A DNA stretch of 64,000 nucleotides from Confluentibacter lentus (lineage in GTDB: Bacteria > Bacteroidota > Bacteroidia > Flavobacteriales > Flavobacteriaceae), in contig NZ_NIHE01000005.1 of the NCBI RefSeq assembly GCF_002806995.1, forward strand, positions 62,001 to 126,000, read 5' to 3'. Below are positions 46,381 to 54,361 of this stretch, one piece after another; position 1 is the first letter of the stretch, and every line of letters starts with the position of its first letter. The translations under genes and the position numbers were made by a program. The notes below the pieces were generated by a model. It was not told where the DNA came from. It saw only the letters and a program-made list of their open reading frames with translations, and searched no databases.

Positions 46381-47991
46381 ATGAAAAAAGGCCTACTATT
46401 TTTGATATTGCTATTCTCTCTGATACCTGTTTACGCCCAACAAGATGCTTGGATATATTTAACCGATAAACAAAACGTAGCGACTTCCGTTGCAAATCCC
46501 ATTAATATTCTTACCCAAAAAGCACTCGATAGAAAAAGCGCCCATGGCGTTTCTATTGATGAACGTGATGTGCCGGTAAACGAAAGTTACATTACCCAGC
46601 TTAAAAATGCAGCGGGAATAACCGTTATGGCAAAATCCAAATGGTTTAATGCGGTACATGTTAGAGGAAGTCAAACTGATATTGAAGCACTAACAAACTT
46701 AGGTTTTGTTGCTTCCATAGATTTTGCAGATAAAAGTTTAAATACAGCAAAACCTATTTCGCAAAAGCAGGTTTCTAAACTCGAAAGCACATTAACAACC
46801 TTCAATTATGGCGATGCTTTCAACCAGATTGATATGATTAATGGTCATGAGTTGCACCTTTTGGATTATACAGGAACTGGTATGACTGTGGCCGTTTTAG
46901 ATGCTGGTTTTCCAAACGTAAATACCATGGCAGCATTCCAAAGATTGAGAAATGCCAATAATATTATAGATGGCTATGATTTTGTGAATAGAAATGCTAA
47001 TGTTTATGCGAACACGTCCAGTAGTCACGGTACATGGGTGTTGAGCACCATGGCTGGGTATATTCAAGATCAATTTGTAGGCACCGCCCCTGATGCGTCT
47101 TATTATTTATTTATCACTGAAGATGGGATTAATGAAAATCCAGTTGAGGAAAGTTATTGGGTTGAAGCAGTTGAGCGTGCCGATAGTTTGGGAGTGGACG
47201 TGGTTAATTCTTCTTTAGGCTATGGAAGTTTTTATGATAACACAAATTATAATTATTCAGCATCACATTTTGATGGAAGCACAACTTTTATAACCAAAGG
47301 CGCCAACATCGCTTTTGAAAAAGGGCTGTTGATTATTAATTCTGCAGGAAACGAGGGAAATAATGGCATTAATGCACCTGCAGATTCTTCAAATGTATTG
47401 TCTGTTGGGGCTGTAACGGCTACTGGAACCTATGCGTCTTTTAGTTCTGTTGGAAGTGCTATTCAGCCCACACAAAAACCAGATGTGGTGGCACAAGGTC
47501 AAGCAAGTTATGTAATAGGCACTAATGATGTGATTGGGACATTAAATGGCACATCGTTCAGTTCGCCTATTTTAGCGGGTGGTATCGTTTGTTTATGGCA
47601 AGCTTTACCCGATAAAACAAATGCTGAAATTATGCAGTTGGTACGAGAATCAGCATCCCAATATAATAATCCAGATTATTTCTTAGGATATGGCATTCCT
47701 AATTTGCTTGCAGCATTAAATGGAGAGCTTTCAATTGGTGATGATGATGAAAATCCAGAAGAGATTTTGATGTTTCCAAATCCGAGTTCAGGCGACGTTT
47801 TTTTTAAACTACCTTCGGAAGAAACATTTTGGACTTTCAGTATTTATGATATTTTAGGAAGGGAAGTCAAAACCATTCCCATTTTAGACGTAATTGAGCC
47901 TATTGATATTTCTTACTTATCAGATGGTTTATATATTATAAAAATTGAATCCCCGAAAATTTCAAAAACCTTTAAACTCATTAAAAAGTAA
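46381..47991 (+). CDS. S8 family serine peptidase (subtilase) with T9SS sorting domain
   Basis: A 536-residue secreted subtilase. Residues 1-19 are a signal peptide; a propeptide-like region runs to about 150. The triad is Asp174 in VAVLDAGFPNV, His216 in SSSHGTWVLSTMAG and Ser392 in LNGTSFSSPILAGG; the oxyanion Asn is in IINSAGNEGNNG. The C-terminal ~75 residues (LMFPNPSSGDVFF to KTFKLIKK) form a T9SS type A sorting domain, so the mature enzyme should reach the cell surface or medium. It is cotranscribed between mnmA and the flavin oxidoreductase: its stop overlaps the next ATG by one base (TAATG). Confidence 0.93.
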   Translation: MKKGLLFLILLFSLIPVYAQQDAWIYLTDKQNVATSVANPINILTQKALDRKSAHGVSIDERDVPVNESYITQLKNAAGITVMAKSKWFNAVHVRGSQTDIEALTNLGFVASIDFADKSLNTAKPISQKQVSKLESTLTTFNYGDAFNQIDMINGHELHLLDYTGTGMTVAVLDAGFPNVNTMAAFQRLRNANNIIDGYDFVNRNANVYANTSSSHGTWVLSTMAGYIQDQFVGTAPDASYYLFITEDGINENPVEESYWVEAVERADSLGVDVVNSSLGYGSFYDNTNYNYSASHFDGSTTFITKGANIAFEKGLLIINSAGNEGNNGINAPADSSNVLSVGAVTATGTYASFSSVGSAIQPTQKPDVVAQGQASYVIGTNDVIGTLNGTSFSSPILAGGIVCLWQALPDKTNAEIMQLVRESASQYNNPDYFLGYGIPNLLAALNGELSIGDDDENPEEILMFPNPSSGDVFFKLPSEETFWTFSIYDILGREVKTIPILDVIEPIDISYLSDGLYIIKIESPKISKTFKLIKK

Positions 47992-48932
47992 TGGCTAATA
48001 GGATTACGGAATTATTCAATATCAAATACCCTATAGTGCAAGCAGGTATGGTATGGAATAGTGGCTGGCGATTAGCTTCTGCATCAAGTAATTCGGGTGT
48101 TTTAGGAATTATTGGTGCTGGTTCCATGTATCCAGACGTATTACGTGAACATATCCAAAAATGTAAAAAAGCGACCAACAAGCCTTTCGGGGTGAATGTG
48201 CCTATGCTATATCCAAATATCCAGGAGATTATGGATATTATTGTTGAGGAAGGCGTGAAGATTGTATTTACTTCAGCAGGAAATCCTAAAACGTGGACGC
48301 CTTGGTTAAAAGAGCAAGGTATAACTGTGGCGCATGTGGTAAGTAGCGTCAAGTTTGCACTCAAGGCACAAGAAGCTGGAGTTGATGCCGTAGTTGCTGA
48401 AGGTTTTGAAGCAGGAGGCCATAACGGCAGAGATGAAACCACCACCTTAACATTGATTCCCATGGTAAAGGAACAGATACAAATTCCATTGATTGCTGCG
48501 GGTGGCATTGCTACGGGGCAAGCCATGTTGGCAGCCATGGTTTTAGGGGCTGATGGCGTTCAAGTCGGTAGCAGGTTTGCAGCCAGTGAAGAAAGTTCAG
48601 CCCATATAGACTTTAAGAAATTAATTACTGATACCAAAGAAGGCCATACACAGCTAACTTTAAAAGAATTGGCTCCAGTAAGATTGATAAAAAATAAGTT
48701 TTATAACGACTTGCAAGAGCTTTATAAAAAGTCACCAACTCCAGAACAATTGCAAGAATTATTGGGAAGGGGACGTGCTAAAAAAGGGATGTTTGAAGGT
48801 GATTTAGAAGAAGGGGAATTAGAAATCGGTCAGGTTGCCGGATTGATACATGATATAAAGCCAGTCGCTCAAATTGTTGAAGATATGATGCGTGAATTTA
48901 CCGAAGCAAAAAAGCAGGTTTCTAATTTGTGA
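47991..48932 (+). CDS. nitronate monooxygenase-like flavin oxidoreductase
   Basis: A 313-residue FMN-dependent TIM-barrel enzyme of the nitronate monooxygenase / 2-nitropropane dioxygenase family. The start overlaps the subtilase stop (TAATG), so translation is probably coupled. Visible motifs are YPIVQAGMVWNSGWRLASAS, GVLGIIGAGSM, VAEGFEAGGHNGRDETTTL (with the catalytic His), PLIAAGGIATGQAMLAAMVL and GADGVQVGSRFAASEES (FMN phosphate). Some relatives are instead enoyl-ACP reductases (FabK type), so the substrate stays open. It converges with and overlaps the PD40 gene by 11 bp at the 3' ends. Confidence 0.87.
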   Translation: MANRITELFNIKYPIVQAGMVWNSGWRLASASSNSGVLGIIGAGSMYPDVLREHIQKCKKATNKPFGVNVPMLYPNIQEIMDIIVEEGVKIVFTSAGNPKTWTPWLKEQGITVAHVVSSVKFALKAQEAGVDAVVAEGFEAGGHNGRDETTTLTLIPMVKEQIQIPLIAAGGIATGQAMLAAMVLGADGVQVGSRFAASEESSAHIDFKKLITDTKEGHTQLTLKELAPVRLIKNKFYNDLQELYKKSPTPEQLQELLGRGRAKKGMFEGDLEEGELEIGQVAGLIHDIKPVAQIVEDMMREFTEAKKQVSNL

Positions 48933-49869
48933 CTTTGTTTTTTAGTAATGTTTCAATAGAAATGTGGTACAATCTACTCAGTCCATTATCATATTTATTC
49001 AATTCTTCAAATAACTCATCAATCGTGAGAGGCTTTTCAAACTCAGTAATGGTATTATCCATTTTACTTGTAAAATATAGGGTACTCGTTTTTAAATCTA
49101 CAAAAGGGCAATAATCCATCTTGTCAGAATTGATATGTTCTCCTAAGTTTTTGGCTGGTGTCCAACCAGTTTCTGAATTAAAGCTGATATACAAATCACC
49201 ACTGCCAAAACCACCGCTTCTGTTATAAGAACCATAAATTAAAAAAGACTCATCAGACGCAATAAAAGCATTATATTCATAACCTTCAGAATTTATGGCA
49301 TTTGGTAACACCATTGGTTCTGTGTATTGGGAATCCTTAAATTCGCTAAAATAAATATCATCCTTATTTTTTAGGGATGTATTATCCCTCGTGAAATATA
49401 AATTCCCATTAGTGGCAATAGAAGGATAAAATTCATCATACAAAGTGTTTATGGGGCTTCCTAAGTTTTTTGGTTCTGACCAGTTTTTATTTAAATCATC
49501 ACGTTCTACATACCAAATGTCAAAATCCTTTATGGTGGTTGAAGCCTTATGAATAGGTCTGTTTGAAACAAAATAAATTTTTAAGCCATCTGGCGAAAAA
49601 AATGGTTCTAAATCAAAATACTGTCCAGAAAAAGAGGTGACTTGCGGTTTATTCCAGATTCCATTTTCCTTTTTAATAGTTATGACAGATGATAAATTTC
49701 CCATAATACTTTGAGCTGAAAACAACATCTCATTGCCATCAGGTGAGATGGCAATATCCCTTACGTTAGGAAATTGTTTTACAATATCTGGAATGAACGC
49801 TTTTTTGGACTCTTGAGAAAATCCCATAAGCATATTCATAAAACACATAATTGGAATTAAACGTTTCAT
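48922..49869 (-). CDS. PD40/TolB-like beta-propeller protein
   Basis: A 315-residue exported protein with a signal peptide (about residues 1-18) and WD40-like PD40 propeller repeats, each with an x-PDG-x3-FxS core: ISPDGNEMLFSAQS, FSPDGLKIYFVSNR, SIATNGNLYFTRDN, IASDESFLIYGSYN and FVDLKTSTLYFTSK. These domains scaffold binding at the envelope; OmpA-linked relatives exist, but this one has no OmpA domain. Ligand and role are unknown. The upstream 319-bp gap (49870-50188) holds a terminator-like hairpin and the MATE promoter. Confidence 0.85.
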   Translation of the reverse strand: MKRLIPIMCFMNMLMGFSQESKKAFIPDIVKQFPNVRDIAISPDGNEMLFSAQSIMGNLSSVITIKKENGIWNKPQVTSFSGQYFDLEPFFSPDGLKIYFVSNRPIHKASTTIKDFDIWYVERDDLNKNWSEPKNLGSPINTLYDEFYPSIATNGNLYFTRDNTSLKNKDDIYFSEFKDSQYTEPMVLPNAINSEGYEYNAFIASDESFLIYGSYNRSGGFGSGDLYISFNSETGWTPAKNLGEHINSDKMDYCPFVDLKTSTLYFTSKMDNTITEFEKPLTIDELFEELNKYDNGLSRLYHISIETLLKNKVTN

Positions 49870-49935
49870 AATCTAATTATTAAGTTAATATACCATAACT
49901 AAATTAATGAATATAATGTTAATTTTTTATACAAT

Positions 49936-49964
49936 AAAAAAAGGGGAAATAAATTCCCCCTTTT
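49936..49964 (-). terminator. strong hairpin with poly-U on the minus strand, without an obvious gene before it
   Basis: Read on the minus strand, AAAAGGGGG, AATTTATTT and CCCCTTTTTTTT form a GC-rich stem followed by eight U residues. It lies in the 319-bp gap (49870-50188) between divergent genes, so no annotated gene ends here. It may terminate a short unannotated RNA starting near 50100 or attenuate transcription toward the PD40 gene. The remaining gap is A+T-rich, with small stems such as AATCC-TTTAAG-GGGATT just upstream of it. Confidence 0.6.
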
Positions 49965-50176
49965 AAACAAAAACCTCTAAATAGCTTTTGATCCCCTAAA
50001 ATAATAATAAAGCCTTTTTATAAAATATTAATGAATCCCCTTAAAGGATTTGCTTTAAAAGCCTTGCGAATTTATATAAAAAAACTTACCTAAACACATG
50101 GTTTTATTAAATTTATTAACATTTGTTAATTTTTTATAAAAACATTTTTAAATTATTATAAACAAAGTTTAAGAAT

Positions 50177-50184
50177 TACTTTTG
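50177..50184 (+). promoter_or_regulatory. -7 promoter element immediately before the MATE gene
   Basis: TACTTTTG matches TAnnTTTG and ends 4 bp before the ATG at 50189, giving an almost leaderless transcript if used. Confidence 0.5.
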
Positions 50185-50188
50185 CCGA

Positions 50189-51592
50189 ATGCAATTAGCA
50201 AATTACACCAAAGAATTTAAATACAATTGGAATCTAGCAGCACCTGTTATGTTAGGTATGTTGGGGCATACTTTTGTAAGTTTTGTAGATAATGTTATGG
50301 TTGGTCAATTAGGAACGGCTGAACTTGCTGCCGTATCTCTGGGCAATAGTTTTATGTTTATAGCCATGTCTTTAGGAATCGGTTTTTCAACAGCCATAAC
50401 GCCATTAATTGCTGAAGCAGATTCCGAAGGCCATTTTGCCAAAGGAAAATCGTCATTTAAACATGGTTTGTTTTTATGTACCGTTTTGGGCGTTTTACTT
50501 TTTTTAATGGTATTTTTTGCAAAACCGCTTATGTATTTAATGAAACAACCCGAAGAGGTGGTTATCTTGGCAATTCCTTATCTGGATTTGGTGGCATTTT
50601 CATTGATACCATTAATTATTTTTCAAGGGTTTAAGCAATTTAGTGATGGTTTATCAATAACCAGATATCCTATGTATGCAGCACTTTTAGCAAACATCCT
50701 AAACGTTATTTTTAATTATTTGCTCATTTTTGGGAAATTCGGATTTCCAGAATTAGGCATTGTTGGAGCTGCTTATGGCACCTTAATTTCCAGAATTATC
50801 ATGGTTTGGTTTTTATGGTGGATTTTAAAGAATAAAGAAAAATCGAAACCGTATGTAACACACATCAAGTTTTTTGTTTTAAAAAAAACCATGATGAAAA
50901 AAATCATAAACCTTGGAGCACCAAGTGCCATGCAAATGTTTTTTGAAGTTGCCGTTTTTACTGCTGCCATTTGGTTAAGTGGTTTGCTGGGTAAAAATCC
51001 GCAAGCGGCAAACCAAATTGCATTAAACTTATCTTCCATGACCTTTATGGTGGCTATGGGTTTAAGCGTTGCCGCCATGATTCGTGTTGGAAACCAAAAA
51101 GGATTAAAGAATTTTGTTGAACTAAGACGCATTGCTTTTTCTATATTTCTATTGGGCATTATTTTGGCTTTTGGTTTCGCTATTTTGTTTTTTAGCTTCA
51201 ATGAATTTTTACCCAAATTATATGTTGATTATAATGATGCGGAAAATTTAATGGATAATATGGAAGTGGTAAGCATTGCCTCTACATTATTGATTGTGGC
51301 GGCTATTTTTCAAATAAGTGATAGTGTTCAAGTGATTTTTTTAGGAGCTTTAAGAGGTCTCCAAGATGTTAAAATGCCAACCATTATAACCTTCATTTCC
51401 TATTGGCTTATTGGGTTTCCTATGAGTTGGTTTTTAGGAAAAGAAGATGCTTATGGCAGTTTTGGTATTTGGTTGGGTTTATTGGCTGGACTTTCAACAG
51501 CCGCCATTTTATTGTATATTAGATTTAATTATTTGACAAAAAAGTTAATTTTGTCCAACAAACAGCTCAACAACTTAACAATAAACACCTAA
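50189..51592 (+). CDS. MATE family efflux transporter
   Basis: A 467-residue inner-membrane exporter of the multidrug and toxic compound extrusion family, which expels organic cations by proton or sodium exchange. Twelve hydrophobic segments can be counted in two homologous halves. Conserved elements are NWNLAAPVMLGMLGHTFVSF, VDNVMVGQLGTAELAAVSLG (first repeat signature), GLSITRYPMYAALLANILNV and, in the second half, INLGAPSAMQMFFEVAVFTA and FLGALRGLQDVKMPTIIT. The length is typical. A short hypothetical gene follows after 7 bp in the same direction, then a PAP2 phosphatase gene. Confidence 0.94.
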   Translation: MQLANYTKEFKYNWNLAAPVMLGMLGHTFVSFVDNVMVGQLGTAELAAVSLGNSFMFIAMSLGIGFSTAITPLIAEADSEGHFAKGKSSFKHGLFLCTVLGVLLFLMVFFAKPLMYLMKQPEEVVILAIPYLDLVAFSLIPLIIFQGFKQFSDGLSITRYPMYAALLANILNVIFNYLLIFGKFGFPELGIVGAAYGTLISRIIMVWFLWWILKNKEKSKPYVTHIKFFVLKKTMMKKIINLGAPSAMQMFFEVAVFTAAIWLSGLLGKNPQAANQIALNLSSMTFMVAMGLSVAAMIRVGNQKGLKNFVELRRIAFSIFLLGIILAFGFAILFFSFNEFLPKLYVDYNDAENLMDNMEVVSIASTLLIVAAIFQISDSVQVIFLGALRGLQDVKMPTIITFISYWLIGFPMSWFLGKEDAYGSFGIWLGLLAGLSTAAILLYIRFNYLTKKLILSNKQLNNLTINT

Positions 51593-51599
51593 TAACAAC

Positions 51600-51827
51600 A
51601 TGAGTCTTCCTAAATTTATTCTAGGTGATAACACCAATTATCCAAATGCCATCTATGTCATCCACACCGAATTTCCTAGGTTTATCATTAATTTGGAAGA
51701 CGATGAGGTAGAATGGTTTGAAGATTTTGATGAAGAAGATGCCAAGGAACTTGAAATGGAAACAGAGAACTTGATTAAGCTCGCCACCGAGTTTTATGAT
51801 AGTGAAATAGCAAAGTATGAAGAGTAA
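51600..51827 (+). CDS. conserved hypothetical acidic protein
   Basis: A 75-residue, strongly acidic cytoplasmic protein with no signal peptide or TM segment. It begins with a beta-rich part (FILGDNTNYPNAIYVIHTEF) and ends with an acidic helix (EDFDEEDAKELEMETENLIK). I recall similar small proteins in other Flavobacteriia next to transporter genes, but I know no function. It follows the MATE gene by 7 bp and precedes the PAP2 gene by 22 bp, so it belongs to a three-gene transcript. Confidence 0.75.
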   Translation: MSLPKFILGDNTNYPNAIYVIHTEFPRFIINLEDDEVEWFEDFDEEDAKELEMETENLIKLATEFYDSEIAKYEE

Positions 51828-51849
51828 TGCCATTTCTAAATTCCCATAA

Positions 51850-52416
51850 ATGATTGACAAAATAATAGAATACGATAAACAACTTTTTTTGTTTTTAAAT
51901 AATTTAGGCTCTCCAACATGGGATTGGCTATGGTTAATAATTACTGACGAGCTTACCTTTATTCCGTTGTATGCCGTATTGTTGTTTTTGTTGTATAAAA
52001 AATTTGGATTAAAAGCACTATTGCTATTTATAGTCATTATTGTAGTCATGATTACCTTTACCGACCAAATAACTAATGTTTTTAAACGTGGTTTTGGTCG
52101 CCCCAGACCATGTAGGGCAGAAGGGATTATGGAGTATACGCGGTTTATAGCGGTACGTTGCGGACTTTATGGTTTCTTTTCTGGACATGCTGCTAATTCT
52201 ATGGCAGCAGCTGTATTTGCAGGGCTGATATTAAAGCCTTACTACAAAAACCTCATTTTTATTTTATTGTTTTGGAGTGTTATTGTAGCCTACAGCAGGA
52301 TTTATGTTGGTGTACATTATCCGGTAGATATTCTGTGTGGATGGACGTTTGGCGCGCTAACAGGATTCGGATTCTACAAGTTAAGTCTGTATCTTATAAA
52401 ACAGTATGTTGGTTAA
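51850..52416 (+). CDS. PAP2 superfamily membrane phosphatase
   Basis: A 188-residue, six-helix membrane phosphatase. The three PAP2 motifs are visible: KRGFGRPRP (C1), GFFSGHAANS (C2, with the catalytic His) and SRIYVGVHYPVD (C3). In bacteria the family dephosphorylates undecaprenyl pyrophosphate, phosphatidylglycerophosphate or other lipid phosphates at the periplasmic face. The C2 serine-glycine-histidine core is intact. The specific substrate is unresolved. It closes the MATE transcript and is convergent with the DUF2911 gene. Confidence 0.92.
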   Translation: MIDKIIEYDKQLFLFLNNLGSPTWDWLWLIITDELTFIPLYAVLLFLLYKKFGLKALLLFIVIIVVMITFTDQITNVFKRGFGRPRPCRAEGIMEYTRFIAVRCGLYGFFSGHAANSMAAAVFAGLILKPYYKNLIFILLFWSVIVAYSRIYVGVHYPVDILCGWTFGALTGFGFYKLSLYLIKQYVG

Positions 52417-52489
52417 TATTCAATAAACCAGACATTAAAAACCGTAGCAGGTTTCTAAATCCTAATTTAAATCTCGCAAAGCAAAAAAA

Positions 52490-53071
52490 TTACTCCTGTA
52501 TTTCTGGAACTTCTTCTATGGGAACGGCAACTTTCACATCATCCCAAGCCATGGTTAAAGATAAATCGCCTGTTGTATTATCAAAACCTATGGTAAATTG
52601 TTCTACGGTTTTATCAAGTTTATGTACAGGAACTTCAACATCTAATACATCATAATTTGGGTCCCACATGGGTTTCATTTCGGTATCTACACCCCAAGAA
52701 TATTGTTTGGAATTAAAAATAACAGTCCATGCCGTATCTTTTGGTACCGTCCATAAGGTGTATTTTCCAGTTGGTAGCGGTATGCCATCTATTTTAAGAG
52801 GTTTGTTCGTCTCAAAGGTAGTCGCTTCATTGGCTCCAGTTCGCCAAACTTCATTTAATGGCACTAAACCTCCAAAAATATCGCGTCCTTTTTTAGAAGG
52901 TCTGTTGTAAAAAACCTCCAACTTTAAATCATTAAACTTATAAGCAATGGTATCTTTAGGACTTAATCGTGCTGCAAAAATGTTTTCAACAAAATATGAA
53001 TATAAAAATAGGCCTACGGCTATTAAGGATAAAAAAATTAAGAGTCGTTTTAAAAAGGTGTTCATATGCAA
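52490..53071 (-). CDS. DUF2911 domain-containing protein
   Basis: A 193-residue exported protein. A hydrophobic segment at residues 7-28 acts as signal or anchor. The rest is the DUF2911 beta-sandwich (LKLEVFYNRPSKKGRDIFGG, VWRTGANEATTFETNKPLKI, GKYTLWTVPKDTAWTVIFN, WGVDTEMKPMW). The family is widespread in Bacteroidota, sometimes linked to thiol or sugar-related surface functions without a proven activity. It stands alone, convergent with the PAP2 gene and divergent from the ECF sigma gene. Confidence 0.85.
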   Translation of the reverse strand: MHMNTFLKRLLIFLSLIAVGLFLYSYFVENIFAARLSPKDTIAYKFNDLKLEVFYNRPSKKGRDIFGGLVPLNEVWRTGANEATTFETNKPLKIDGIPLPTGKYTLWTVPKDTAWTVIFNSKQYSWGVDTEMKPMWDPNYDVLDVEVPVHKLDKTVEQFTIGFDNTTGDLSLTMAWDDVKVAVPIEEVPEIQE

Positions 53072-53241
53072 TGTTTTATTTAATGGATAAAGATACTTTA
53101 AAAAGTATTTAATTATTTAATGCAAACGCAGATTTCTTAGCTTTGATATATCAACACAAAAAAAAATATGTTTTTTGCAACACTGCCTTTTTTTTGTCGT
53201 CTATTAAAATGAACTAACTTAAAACCAAAAGTAAGGCGCGC

Positions 53242-53793
53242 ATGTTTCAGGTTGACATTATAGAACAATGTAAACAAAACAATCGGAAAGCACAATTGCA
53301 GGTATACAACCAGTACTGCAACGGGATGTATAGTGTTGCTAAACGATTTTTGAATGATGCCACCGATGCCGAAGATGTGGTGCAGGAAGCGTTTATTAAA
53401 GCGTTTTCTAAACTCGACCAATACAAGGCGGAAGTTACTTTTGGGGCTTGGTTAAAACGTATTGTTATCAATAAAAGTATCGATTTTTTAAAATCCAAAA
53501 AGCAACATTTGGTTGCGTTGGATGAGGTGCACCTGAAAATTGTTGATACTCCAAACGATGACAAATGGTTAGTGGATGACGAAATCACTTTAAACGATGT
53601 AAAAGAAGCAATTAAAAAATTACCTGAAACGTATCAATACGTGGTGATGCTTTATTTAATTGAAGGCTACGACCACCAAGAGATTTCAGAAATTTTGAAT
53701 ATTACGGAAGTCGCTTCGCGCACACAATTATCAAGAGGGAGAATAAAATTGCAAGAACTGTTAACATTAAAGAAAAATGGCACGAGATATTAG
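53242..53793 (+). CDS. ECF-type RNA polymerase sigma factor
   Basis: A 183-residue extracytoplasmic-function sigma factor. Region 2 runs about residues 8-75: RFLNDATDAEDVVQEAFIKA and FGAWLKRIVINKSIDFLKSK are the DNA-melting and -10 recognition parts. Region 4 covers about 115-172 (VKEAIKKLPETYQYVVMLYL, EGYDHQEISEILNITEVASR), the helix-turn-helix for the -35 site. Its 3' end overlaps the next gene by 17 bp, and that gene encodes a membrane protein with a cytoplasmic N-terminus, as expected of an anti-sigma factor. A third gene completes what looks like a self-contained regulatory operon. Confidence 0.93.
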   Translation: MFQVDIIEQCKQNNRKAQLQVYNQYCNGMYSVAKRFLNDATDAEDVVQEAFIKAFSKLDQYKAEVTFGAWLKRIVINKSIDFLKSKKQHLVALDEVHLKIVDTPNDDKWLVDDEITLNDVKEAIKKLPETYQYVVMLYLIEGYDHQEISEILNITEVASRTQLSRGRIKLQELLTLKKNGTRY

Positions 53794-54349
53794 GGACCTA
53801 TTTAAAGAGGAAGGAGGGATACAACATGAAACGATGTCTGAAAACCATCAAGATAGATTTCTTGAAAAACTGGATAAGGCTTTGCCCATTTCGAAAAAGC
53901 GCCCATTTAATTGGCTGCAAGTAGCGGCAAGTGTTGTGGTGCTTTTAGGGTTGTCTTTTGGAGCTTATAATTATTTTAAAATAACGCCTACATCCACAGA
54001 CATAAATGTTGCAGAAACTAAACCTGTTAATATTAAAACTTTGGGTGATGTATCTCCTGGACTTAAAAAAGTGGAAGATTATTATTTGGCGAGTATCAAT
54101 TTAGAATTGTCTAAAATGGCATACACGCCAGAAACCAAAGATGTGTTTGATGGCTATTTGGAGCAGTTGGAAGGACTTGATAAGGAATACCAACGTTTGT
54201 CCGTTGAATTAACAGAATTGGGGCCAAATGAGTTAACCGTAAACGCTCTGATAGATAATTTAAAACTTCGTTTAAATCTTTTGTACCGTTTAAGATCGCA
54301 ATTACAAAACTTACCTGATGATGTGGAAGACACATCAAAATCAATCTAA
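53777..54349 (+). CDS. single-pass membrane protein, probable anti-sigma factor
   Basis: A 190-residue protein with a basic and acidic cytoplasmic N-terminus (about 1-50), one TM helix at about 53-70 (LQVAASVVVLLGLSFGAYNY) and a helical periplasmic C-terminus rich in leucine (EDYYLASINLELSKMAYTPE to LRLNLLYRLRSQLQ). The 17-bp overlap with the sigma gene and the topology fit an anti-sigma factor, although I do not see a zinc-binding HxxxCxxC ZAS motif. The pairing is inference. It is followed 12 bp later by the adhesin-like gene. Confidence 0.65.
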   Translation: MARDIRDLFKEEGGIQHETMSENHQDRFLEKLDKALPISKKRPFNWLQVAASVVVLLGLSFGAYNYFKITPTSTDINVAETKPVNIKTLGDVSPGLKKVEDYYLASINLELSKMAYTPETKDVFDGYLEQLEGLDKEYQRLSVELTELGPNELTVNALIDNLKLRLNLLYRLRSQLQNLPDDVEDTSKSI

Positions 54350-54361
54350 AAAAATCAAAAA

